From: JBEVJK01 sp040510195
Lineage (GTDB): Bacteria; Pseudomonadota; Alphaproteobacteria; Rhizobiales; Rhizobiaceae
DNA: 14,597 bases
NCBI GenBank assembly: GCA_040510195.1
Contig: JBEVJK010000119.1
Span: forward strand, 1-14,597
Direction: 5' to 3'
Shown: piece by piece, positions 6,868 through 14,597 of the stretch
Layout: each line of letters opens with the position of its first letter
Position numbering within the stretch: the stretch's first letter is position 1
Position numbers and translations under genes: made by a program
The notes under the pieces: model-generated
Told to the model about the DNA's origin: nothing
Database searches by the model: none
The model's input: the letters and a program-made list of their open reading frames with translations, nothing else

Positions 6868-9315
6868 ATGATACGGCTGATCGGGTACTTCTTCGGCATC
6901 GGCGTGATGCTGGCCCTGCTCGTGGCAGGGGCGGCGGGCATCTATGTCAGCCACATGACCAAGGACCTGCCCGACTACGAGGTGCTCGCCAACTACGAGC
7001 CGCCGGTCACCACCCGCGTCCACGCTTCGGACGGCGCGCTGATGGGCGAGTTCGCTCGCGAGCGGCGGCTCTATTTGCCCATCCAGGCGGTGCCGGATCG
7101 CGTGAAGGCGGCCTTCCTTTCGGCCGAGGACAAGAACTTCTACAAGCACCCCGGCGTCGACGTGATCGGCCTGTTCCGCGCCGTGATGACGAATTTTCAG
7201 AACATGGGCTCGGGACGGCGCCCGGTGGGTGCCTCGACCATCACCCAGCAGGTGGCGAAGAACTTCCTGCTGAGCTCCAACCAAACCTATGACCGCAAGA
7301 TCAAGGAGATGATCCTGGCCTTCAGGATCGAGCAAGCCTATTCGAAGGACCGCATCCTCGAACTGTACGTCAACGAGATCTTCTTCGGGCTCGGCGCCTA
7401 TGGCGTCGCGGGCGCGGCGCTCACCTACTACGACAAGTCGGTCAACGAGCTGACGCTGGCCGAGGCGGCCTATCTGGCGGCGCTGCCCAAGGGTCCGTCG
7501 AACTATCACCCCTTCCGCTACACCGAGCGCGCCATCGATCGCCGCAACTGGGTGATCGACCAGATGGTCGCCAACGGCTATGCGACGCGGGAAGAGGGCG
7601 ACAAGGCCAAGGCCGAGCCGCTGGGCGTGTCGCCGCGACGCAACGGCACCTACCTGTTCGCCGGCGAATACTTCACCGAAGAGGTGCGGCGCGAGATCAT
7701 CGCCCGCTATGGCGAGGATGCCCTCTACGAGGGCGGCCTGTCGGTGCGTACCACGCTCGACCCGAAGACGCAGCTGATCGCCCGCCGGGCGCTGCAGGCC
7801 GGCCTGATCAAGTTCGACCGGCTGCGCGGCTATCGCGGGCCCAAGGAGACGATCGACATCGCCGGCGACTGGGGCGTGGCGCTCGGCAAGGTGAAGGGGC
7901 TGACGGACGTGCCGGAATGGCGGCTGGCGGTGGTGCTCGACAGCTCCGATGCCGGGTTGACGGTCGGCCTGCAGCCGCGCTTCGAAGCGTCCGGTGCGCT
8001 CAAGCCGGAGCGCGAGACGGGTACGGTCTCGGCGGAGGACATGAGCTGGGCGATGCGCCACGTGGTCAAGGGGCAGCGCGTCAAGGCCTCGTCGCCCGCC
8101 GAGGTGCTCAAGCCTGGCGACGTCGTGTTCGTGGAGAAGCGCGACGGAAACGCCTACATGCTCAGGCAGCCGCCCGCGGTGTCCGGCGGGCTGGTGGCGA
8201 TGGATCCGCACACGGGACGCGTGCTCGCCATGGTGGGCGGCTTCTCCTATTCCGAATCGGAGTTCAACCGCGCGACGCAGGCCTATCGCCAGCCCGGCTC
8301 GTCGTTCAAGCCGTTCGTCTACGCCGCGGCGCTCGACAATGGCTACACGCCGGCTTCGGTGGTGCTCGATGCGCCGATCTCGATCAAGGTCGGAAACACC
8401 TGGTGGGAGCCGAAGAATTACGACGGGAAGCCCGGTGGCCCGTCGACGCTGAGGACCGGCATCGAGCGCTCGCGCAACCTGATGACGGTGCGGCTGGCCA
8501 ATGACATGGGCATGCCGCTGGTGGCCGAATATGCCGAACGCTTCGGCGTCTACGATAAGATGAACCCGGTGCTGGCGATGGCACTCGGCTCGGGCGAGAC
8601 GACCGTGATGCGCATGGTGTCGGCCTATGCGGTGATGGCCAATGGCGGCAAGCAGATCAAGCCATCGCTGATCGACCGCATCCAGGACCGCTACGGCAAG
8701 ACCGTGTTCAAGCACGACGACCGCACCTGCGAGGGCTGCAATGCCCAGGAGTGGAAGGACCAGGCCGAGCCGGAGCTGGTCGACAATGCCGAGCAGGTGC
8801 TCGACCCGATGACCGCCTACCAGATCACCTCGATGATGGAGGGCGTGGTGACGCGCGGCACTGCGGTCACCGTGTCGGAGCTCGGGCGTCCGATCGCCGG
8901 CAAAACGGGCACCACCAACGACTATAAGGACGCCTGGTTCATCGGCTTCACGCCCAATCTGGTGGTCGGCCTCTATATGGGCTACGACCAGCCGCAGACG
9001 CTCGGCAAGGGCTCGACCGGCGGCGGCCTCGCGGCGCCCATCTTCAAGGATTTCATGGGCGAGGCCCTCAGGGACACGCCGATCGTCGATTTCCAGGTGC
9101 CCGAGGGCATGAAGCTGATCGCCATCAACCGCAAAACCGGCATGCGGGCCAACGAGGGCGAGCCGGGGACCATCCTGGAAGCCTTCAAGCCGGGCACCGG
9201 TCCGGCCGACAGCTACTGGGTCATCGGCGGCGACGAGATCGCCAGCGAAGGCCGCGAGGCGATCTCGCCGCAGGCCAACAAGGCCATCCAAGGCGGCGGC
9301 GGCGGCCTCTACTAG
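6868..9315 (+). CDS. mrcA: Penicillin-binding protein 1A, bifunctional peptidoglycan synthase
   Basis: An 815-residue inner-membrane class A penicillin-binding protein that polymerises lipid II into glycan chains and crosslinks them. One N-terminal membrane segment spans about residues 4-26. The GT51 glycosyltransferase domain follows, with catalytic Glu87 in EDKNFYKH, then GASTITQQ and the KIKEM and ELYVNEIFFG motifs. A middle OB-like region at about 310-430 is typical of PBP1A. The transpeptidase domain has SSFK with nucleophile Ser478 and Lys481, SRN at 535-537 and KTGT from Lys679. The tail is Gly-rich, ending LY. The ATG at 6868 has GGAG 5 bases upstream (6859-6862). An in-frame start at 6835 would add 11 polar residues in front of the membrane anchor and has no ribosome site. 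It follows amiC on the same strand with its own candidate promoter. Confidence 0.96.
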   Translation: MIRLIGYFFGIGVMLALLVAGAAGIYVSHMTKDLPDYEVLANYEPPVTTRVHASDGALMGEFARERRLYLPIQAVPDRVKAAFLSAEDKNFYKHPGVDVIGLFRAVMTNFQNMGSGRRPVGASTITQQVAKNFLLSSNQTYDRKIKEMILAFRIEQAYSKDRILELYVNEIFFGLGAYGVAGAALTYYDKSVNELTLAEAAYLAALPKGPSNYHPFRYTERAIDRRNWVIDQMVANGYATREEGDKAKAEPLGVSPRRNGTYLFAGEYFTEEVRREIIARYGEDALYEGGLSVRTTLDPKTQLIARRALQAGLIKFDRLRGYRGPKETIDIAGDWGVALGKVKGLTDVPEWRLAVVLDSSDAGLTVGLQPRFEASGALKPERETGTVSAEDMSWAMRHVVKGQRVKASSPAEVLKPGDVVFVEKRDGNAYMLRQPPAVSGGLVAMDPHTGRVLAMVGGFSYSESEFNRATQAYRQPGSSFKPFVYAAALDNGYTPASVVLDAPISIKVGNTWWEPKNYDGKPGGPSTLRTGIERSRNLMTVRLANDMGMPLVAEYAERFGVYDKMNPVLAMALGSGETTVMRMVSAYAVMANGGKQIKPSLIDRIQDRYGKTVFKHDDRTCEGCNAQEWKDQAEPELVDNAEQVLDPMTAYQITSMMEGVVTRGTAVTVSELGRPIAGKTGTTNDYKDAWFIGFTPNLVVGLYMGYDQPQTLGKGSTGGGLAAPIFKDFMGEALRDTPIVDFQVPEGMKLIAINRKTGMRANEGEPGTILEAFKPGTGPADSYWVIGGDEIASEGREAISPQANKAIQGGGGGLY

Positions 9316-9320
9316 CGGCG

Positions 9321-9405
9321 CGACGCCGCCTTTCGGGGGCCGCGACGCCGTCTCCGGAGGCGGCGACGCGCCCTTTACAGGGTCCGACGCCGCCCCTATG
9401 TTCCG
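9321..9405. repeat. Four-copy tandem repeat of 21-22 bases before prfB
   Basis: Variants of CGACGCCGCC begin at 9321, 9343, 9364 and 9385, giving periods of 22, 21 and 21 bases. The cores are CGACGCCGCC, CGACGCCGTC, CGACGCGCCC and CGACGCCGCC. Copy 2 forms a 7-base stem with a CCGG loop (9347-9364), copy 3 a CCCT/AGGG stem, and copy 1 a weaker imperfect stem. The last copy lies inside the spacer of the candidate prfB promoter. The array fills nearly all the space between the mrcA stop and prfB. Confidence 0.55.
9374..9402 (+). promoter_or_regulatory. Candidate sigma-70-type promoter of prfB
   Basis: TTTACA (9374-9379, five of six matches to TTGACA), a 17-base spacer, then TATGTT (9397-9402, four of six matches to TATAAT). 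Transcription would start near 9409, about 35 bases before the ATG at 9444. It suggests prfB is not solely dependent on mrcA readthrough. Confidence 0.45.
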
Positions 9406-9443
9406 CCGCCCGACCCCGAGACGACGCTCGAAAGAAGATTTGC

Positions 9444-10575
9444 ATGCGCGCCGAGACACAGACCCTGGTCGATGAGATCAAGCAGGCCATCGCCCTGCTG
9501 AGGAGGCATCTTTGACTGGGACCAGGCGGTCAAGCGGCTGGAGTACCTGAACGTCCGCGCCGAGGATTCGGCGCTGTGGAACGAGCCGCAGGAAGCGCAG
9601 CGGCTGATGCGCGAGCGGCAAGGCCTCGACGACAGCATCAAGGCGATCCGCGGCCTTTCGCAGGCGCTTCGCGACAATGTCGGGCTGAGCGACCTCGGCG
9701 AGGAAGAAGGCGACGAGGGCGTGATCGCCGAGGCCGAGGCGGCGATCCGGTCGCTGTCGGGCGAGATCCGGGCGCGGCAGATCGAAACGATGCTGTCGGG
9801 CGAGGCGGATGCCAACGACACCTATCTCGAGGTCCATGCCGGCGCAGGCGGCACCGAGAGCCAGGACTGGGCCAACATGCTGCTGCGGATGTATACGCGC
9901 TGGGCCGAGCGCCGCGGCTTCAAGGTCGAGGTGCTGGAGATGCACGAAGGCGAGGAGGCCGGCATCAAGTCGGCGACATTGCTCGTCAAGGGGCACAACG
10001 CCTATGGCTGGCTGAAGACCGAGTCCGGCGTGCATCGTCTGGTGCGAATATCGCCCTACGATTCCAATGCGCGGCGCCACACCTCCTTCGCCTCGGCCTG
10101 GGTCTATCCAGTGGTCGACGATTCCATCGACATTGCGATCTCGGAGTCGGATGTCAGGATCGACACCTATCGCTCGTCGGGGGCGGGCGGCCAGCACGTC
10201 AACACCACGGATTCGGCGGTGCGCATCACGCACCTCCCGACCGGCATCGCGGTCGCCTGCCAGGCCGAGCGCTCGCAGCACAAGAATCGCGCCACCGCGT
10301 GGGAGATGCTGCGCTCCAGGCTCTACGAGGAGGAGCTCAAGAAGCGCGAGGCGGCGGCCAGCGCGACCGAAGCGGCCAAGACCGACATCGGCTGGGGCCA
10401 CCAGATCCGGTCCTACGTCCTGCAGCCCTACCAGTTGGTGAAGGACCTGAGGACGGGGGTGGAGAGCACGAGCCCGCAGGACGTGCTGGACGGCGATCTG
10501 GACGACTTCATGGAAGCCTCGCTGTCGCAACGCATCGAGGGCGTGACCGGCCAGCCGGTCGCCGACCTCGACTGA
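9444..10575 (+). CDS. prfB: Peptide chain release factor 2, made by +1 programmed frameshift
   Basis: RF2 recognises UGA and UAA in the ribosomal A site and triggers release of the finished protein. A 23-codon first frame (9444-9512) ends at TGA (9513-9515). Shifting +1 over CTT-TGA-C continues at GAC (9514) for 353 more codons, giving 376 residues, close to the 365 of E. coli. In the joined protein, SPY at 203-205 is the stop-codon-reading tripeptide (SPF in E. coli) and GGQ at 248-250 is the catalytic motif. The SPY-to-GGQ spacing of 45 equals that of E. coli. The C-terminal segment with DIGWGHQIRSYV and VLDGDLDDFMEASL is typical RF2. An internal ATG at 9607 would remove much of the N-terminal domain and is not the start. 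The ribosome site before 9444 is weak (GAAAGAAG). prfB ends 12 bases before the stop of a convergent small gene. Confidence 0.96.
9501..9516 (+). promoter_or_regulatory. RF2 autoregulatory +1 frameshift site
   Basis: AGGAGG (9501-9506), a 3-base spacer CAT, the slippery codon CTT, stop TGA and a following C. This is the classic prfB recoding layout, with the internal Shine-Dalgarno-like element at the same spacing as in E. coli (AGGGGG-TAT-CTT-TGA-C). When RF2 is scarce the ribosome stalls at the in-frame UGA, slips one base and makes full-length RF2; when RF2 is abundant it terminates. Confidence 0.95.
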
Positions 10576-10587
10576 GCGGGCCCGAGA

Positions 10588-10869
10588 TCAGCCGGGCAGG
10601 TCGAAGGTGACGATCGACACTTCGCCTTCCAGCGCACCCTGATAGGCCGACAGATGGGGCTCCTCGTCGGGGATGCCGTCGAGGTCGCCGATCTGGTCGA
10701 GCTCGGCCTCCGCGTAGCCTTCCTTGGACAGCGCGTCGAGCGCACGGCGCACGGCCGTATCCTCGTCCGGGGCGACCAGCATCAGATGGACGCCCAGCGG
10801 GCGACCTCCCTTCCGCTGCCAGACGCGGCCGACGATGATGGTGACCGGATGCTCGTCATTGTCGTTCAT
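10588..10869 (-). CDS. Unrecognised 93-residue protein
   Basis: I do not recognise this family. The protein is acidic, has no signal peptide or membrane segment, and reads as a small alpha/beta fold. A beta-like VTIIVGRVWQRK stretch (residues 9-20) and GVHLMLVAP (26-34) are followed by a helix with DTAVRRALDALSKEGY (37-52), a DLDGIPDEEPHLS loop, and a final beta-like EVSIVTFDLPG. The regular pattern and third-base GC preference support a real gene. The ATG at 10869 has GGAAGGGA about 11 bases upstream, slightly distant. The gene lies tail-to-tail with prfB, 12 bases between stops, and is divergent from the str operon across a 473-base gap. A 5-base inverted repeat between the stops (10580-10584 with 10593-10597) has no T run. 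Function unknown. Confidence 0.68.
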   Translation of the reverse strand: MNDNDEHPVTIIVGRVWQRKGGRPLGVHLMLVAPDEDTAVRRALDALSKEGYAEAELDQIGDLDGIPDEEPHLSAYQGALEGEVSIVTFDLPG

Positions 10870-11066
10870 GCGGCGATTCGTCCCTTCCGCCGGCCGATGG
10901 TTGATGCCTCGTCCTCATCATCCTATCTGCCACGAACGACGTGCGGCGCAACCCGTTGGCGGTCACTTTCTGCAAGACCGGCCAAAGGGCGCGCAACATT
11001 CTTTCGCCGGCTGTCGCGACGTCTGCCAAGCATCGGGAAAGTCGCGCGAAATCGGGTCCTTCGGGG

Positions 11067-11095
11067 TTGACGCTCGACGGTGATGCGAGTAGAAG
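11067..11095 (+). promoter_or_regulatory. Candidate promoter of the str operon
   Basis: TTGACG (11067-11072, five of six matches), a 17-base spacer, then TAGAAG (11090-11095, four of six). Transcription would start near 11102 and give a leader of about 240 bases before rpsL. Strong TTGAC-type -35 elements are common for ribosomal genes in alphaproteobacteria. Confidence 0.45.
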
Positions 11096-11203
11096 CCGCC
11101 ACGTCTGAGCCGATGTGAGGCTTTCCTTTCCGGGACGACTCGTCCTGGAGCAGGCCTCAAACAGGGTTCGTTCTACGAGCGAAGAGACATTTTCGGCGCG
11201 CAT

Positions 11204-11221
11204 GAGGCGGGTTTCCGCTTC
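11204..11221 (+). other. Hairpin in the str operon leader
   Basis: GAGGCGG (11204-11210) pairs with CCGCTTC (11215-11221) around loop GTTT: seven pairs including one G-U. ATTTTGTT follows about 7 bases later, so an attenuator is possible but the U run is neither adjacent nor pure. Confidence 0.3.
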
Positions 11222-11342
11222 CTCTGCATTTTGTTCGGGCAAGACCGCAGGCGCGGTTCGTGGCCCGAATTGCCGTATGGAAAGTTCGCGAGCGGCCCAC
11301 CGGGCTTCGCGACACGGGATTGAGACGAAAGAGGAAGGTTGA

Positions 11343-11714
11343 ATGCCGACCGTTAACCAGCTGATCCGCAAGCCGCGCACCGCGCCGGTGAAGCGCAACA
11401 AGGTGCCGGCCATGCAGGAGAACCCGCAGAAGCGGGGCGTCTGCACGCGCGTCTACACCACGACGCCGAAGAAGCCGAACTCTGCGCTGCGCAAAGTGGC
11501 GAAGATCCGGCTCACCAACGGCTTCGAGGTGATCGGCTACATTCCGGGCGAGGGCCACAACCTGCAGGAGCACTCGGTGGTGATGATCCGCGGCGGCCGC
11601 GTCAAGGACCTGCCGGGCGTGCGCTACCACATCATCCGCGGCGTGCTCGACACGCAAGGCGTGAAGAACCGCAAGCAGCGCCGTTCGAAATACGGCGCCA
11701 AGCGTCCGAAGTAA
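11343..11714 (+). CDS. rpsL: 30S ribosomal protein S12
   Basis: A 123-residue S12, the decoding-centre protein of the small subunit, of standard length. The conserved TTPKKPNSALRKVAK segment (about 40-54) and GGRVKDLPGVRYH (84-96) are intact. Lys43 and Lys88, where common streptomycin-resistance changes fall, are both lysine, and Asp89 is the usual beta-methylthiolation residue. The ribosome site GAGGAAGG (11331-11338) lies 4 bases before the ATG. First gene of the str operon in this window; rpsG follows after 67 bases. Confidence 0.98.
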   Translation: MPTVNQLIRKPRTAPVKRNKVPAMQENPQKRGVCTRVYTTTPKKPNSALRKVAKIRLTNGFEVIGYIPGEGHNLQEHSVVMIRGGRVKDLPGVRYHIIRGVLDTQGVKNRKQRRSKYGAKRPK

Positions 11715-11730
11715 GGGTTTTTCCCGGTTT

Positions 11731-11754
11731 CGGCGCTTTCTTTTTGATGCGCCG
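11731..11754 (+). promoter_or_regulatory. Stem-loop between rpsL and rpsG
   Basis: CGGCGC (11731-11736) pairs perfectly with GCGCCG (11749-11754) around a 12-base T-rich loop, 27 bases before the rpsG ATG. In E. coli the rpsL-rpsG spacer is the translational operator bound by S7. The position suggests a comparable role, but the structure is short and this is inference. No T run follows, so it is not a terminator. Confidence 0.35.
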
Positions 11755-11781
11755 GGCCGTCGAGATCGAAAGACGAGAACC

Positions 11782-12252
11782 ATGTCCCGACGCCACAGTG
11801 CAGAAAAGCGCGAAATCAACCCGGATCCCAAGTTCGGCGATCTCGTGGTGACCAAGTTCATGAACGCCGTCATGTATGACGGCAAGAAGTCGGTCGCGGA
11901 GACGATCGTCTACGGCGCACTGGACCAGGTGCAGTCCAAGACGAAGCAGGAGCCGGTGACGGTGTTCCACCAGGCGCTCGACAATGTCGCGCCGCATGTG
12001 GAAGTGCGTTCACGCCGCGTCGGCGGCGCCACCTACCAGGTCCCGGTCGACGTACGTCCGGAGCGGCGCCAGGCGCTCGCCATCCGCTGGCTGATCGCCG
12101 CCGCCCGCAATCGCAACGAGACGACCATGGTCGATCGCCTGTCGGGCGAACTCATGGACGCCGCCAACAATCGCGGCACCGCCGTCAAGAAGCGTGAAGA
12201 CACCCACAAGATGGCGGAAGCCAACCGCGCCTTCGCGCACTACCGCTGGTAA
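11782..12252 (+). CDS. rpsG: 30S ribosomal protein S7
   Basis: A 156-residue S7, the primary binding protein that organises the 3' domain (head) of 16S rRNA and lies near the E site. It starts MSRRHSAEKRE and carries the family's KFMNAVMYDGKKS (about 25-37), the beta-hairpin with EVRSRRVGGATYQVPVDVRPERR (about 74-96) and the C-terminal THKMAEANRAFAHYRW. Length is standard for the 156-residue class. The ribosome site is weak (GAAAGACGAGAA), in keeping with translational coupling to rpsL and S7 autoregulation known in other bacteria. fusA begins 33 bases downstream. Confidence 0.98.
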   Translation: MSRRHSAEKREINPDPKFGDLVVTKFMNAVMYDGKKSVAETIVYGALDQVQSKTKQEPVTVFHQALDNVAPHVEVRSRRVGGATYQVPVDVRPERRQALAIRWLIAAARNRNETTMVDRLSGELMDAANNRGTAVKKREDTHKMAEANRAFAHYRW

Positions 12253-12285
12253 GGCGCGCGGAAACTCGAAGAGGCACGACCCCCC

Positions 12286-14376
<2,091 letters not shown>

Positions 14377-14464
14377 TCCCAAAGGGTTCGCTCGGTAAAT
14401 TCAACGAACGCCCGAACGGGCGGCAGACAACGGCCCCAGCGGGCAGCAGGAATGGAGACCTCAC
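14377..14464 (+). other. fusA-tuf spacer with a short hairpin
   Basis: CGCCC (14409-14413) and GGGCG (14418-14422) form a 5-base stem with a GAAC loop. No T run follows, so readthrough into tuf is expected. AATGGAGACC before the tuf ATG supplies the ribosome site (GGAG 7-8 bases upstream). Confidence 0.4.
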
Positions 14465-14597
14465 ATGGCAAAAGGTAAATTCGAGCGCACGAAGCCTCAT
14501 GTGAACATTGGGACGATTGGCCATGTTGATCATGGCAAGACGTCTTTGACGGCGGCGATCACCAAGTATTTCGGCGAGTACAAGGCGTATGACCAGA
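14465..14597 (+). CDS. tuf: Elongation factor Tu, 5' part only
   Basis: The first 44 codons of EF-Tu, the GTPase that brings aminoacyl-tRNA to the ribosome; the gene runs off the right edge. The start MAKGKFERTKPHVNIGTIGH is diagnostic, and the G1 loop GHVDHGKT is at residues 19-26, followed by SLTAAITKYFG. It is the fourth gene of the str operon after fusA. Codon choice differs from fusA: many A/T-ending codons (CAT, GTT, GAT, ATT, TCT, TTG) where fusA uses CAC, GTC, GAC and ATC. Whether this is tufA of a duplicated pair cannot be told from the window. Confidence 0.97.
   Translation, partial: MAKGKFERTKPHVNIGTIGHVDHGKTSLTAAITKYFGEYKAYDQ

Larger units (their letters stand above)
10870..11342. 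other. 473-base gap: upstream region of the 93-residue gene and str operon leader
   Basis: No gene is supported here. It holds a candidate str promoter (11067-11095), a leader hairpin (11204-11221) and the rpsL ribosome site. GATTC at 10875-10879 and GACTC near 11137 are GANTC sites. A 75-codon + strand frame from a GTG at 11115 ends with TGA directly before the rpsL ATG, but it is Ser/Arg-rich with no ribosome site and I do not call it. I saw no tRNA-like cloverleaf and no trace of rpoC, the usual upstream neighbour of rpsL. Confidence 0.55.

Noticed and set aside
6523..9459. 978-codon open frame on the minus strand opposite mrcA
   Set aside because: Same composition effect over a gene whose GT51 and transpeptidase motifs are all intact on the plus strand.
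9607..10575. prfB as a shorter gene starting at ATG 9607
   Set aside because: The frame is open upstream to the frameshift site, and the RF2 N-terminal domain would be lost.
10580..10597. Inverted repeat between the prfB and 93-residue-gene stops as a two-way terminator
   Set aside because: Only a 5-base stem with an 8-base loop and no T run on either side.
11115..11342. 75-codon + strand frame ending directly before the rpsL ATG
   Set aside because: GTG start without ribosome site, Ser/Arg-rich random-looking product; the region is better read as the str leader.
10856..11446. 196-codon minus-strand frame across the str leader
   Set aside because: Overlaps both the 93-residue gene start and the 5' end of rpsL, with no motif or ribosome site.

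Overview
The window is GC-rich chromosomal DNA from an alphaproteobacterium. It most resembles the Hyphomicrobiales (Rhizobiales), and a Mesorhizobium/Aminobacter-like member of the Phyllobacteriaceae fits best. The support is the RNase E architecture (acidic insertion inside the S1 domain, GWW C-terminal tail), the SPY form of the RF2 anticodon tripeptide, the gene set M48 protease - aminotransferase - rne - amiC - mrcA - prfB, and a str operon at the right end. The genus is an inference; no database was consulted. Everything recognisable is core housekeeping. There is no phage, insertion sequence, CRISPR array or tRNA gene, and I found no clearly new multi-gene system. The interesting material is regulatory and architectural.

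Layout. 1-545 (-): 5' part of a secreted M48 zinc metalloprotease, cut by the window edge. 697-1845 (+): class I/II PLP aminotransferase, divergent from the protease and ending 7 bases from the convergent rne stop. 1853-4744 (-): rne, RNase E. 4745-5398: a 654-base divergent gap with a candidate long rne leader, a + strand terminator-like hairpin and a CtrA-like box in front of amiC. 5399-6646 (+): amiC, septal amidase. 6868-9315 (+): mrcA, class A penicillin-binding protein. 9316-9443: short gap with a 21-22 base tandem repeat overlapping a good prfB promoter. 9444-10575 (+): prfB, release factor 2, needing a +1 programmed frameshift at codon 24. 10588-10869 (-): unrecognised 93-residue protein gene. 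10870-11342: 473-base leader/promoter region. 11343-11714 rpsL, 11782-12252 rpsG, 12286-14376 fusA and 14465 to the window edge tuf, all (+): the str operon.

How the genes work together. The left half deals with the envelope and RNA turnover. The M48 protease probably acts in the periplasm, AmiC splits septal peptidoglycan, and PBP1A polymerises and crosslinks it. RNase E is the degradosome scaffold, and both alphaproteobacterial partner-docking regions (S1 insertion and GWW tail) can be seen in it. The right half is translation: RF2 ends translation at UGA/UAA and controls its own synthesis through frameshifting, while S12, S7, EF-G and EF-Tu form the conserved str operon. That operon here begins with its own leader and is not directly preceded by rpoBC.
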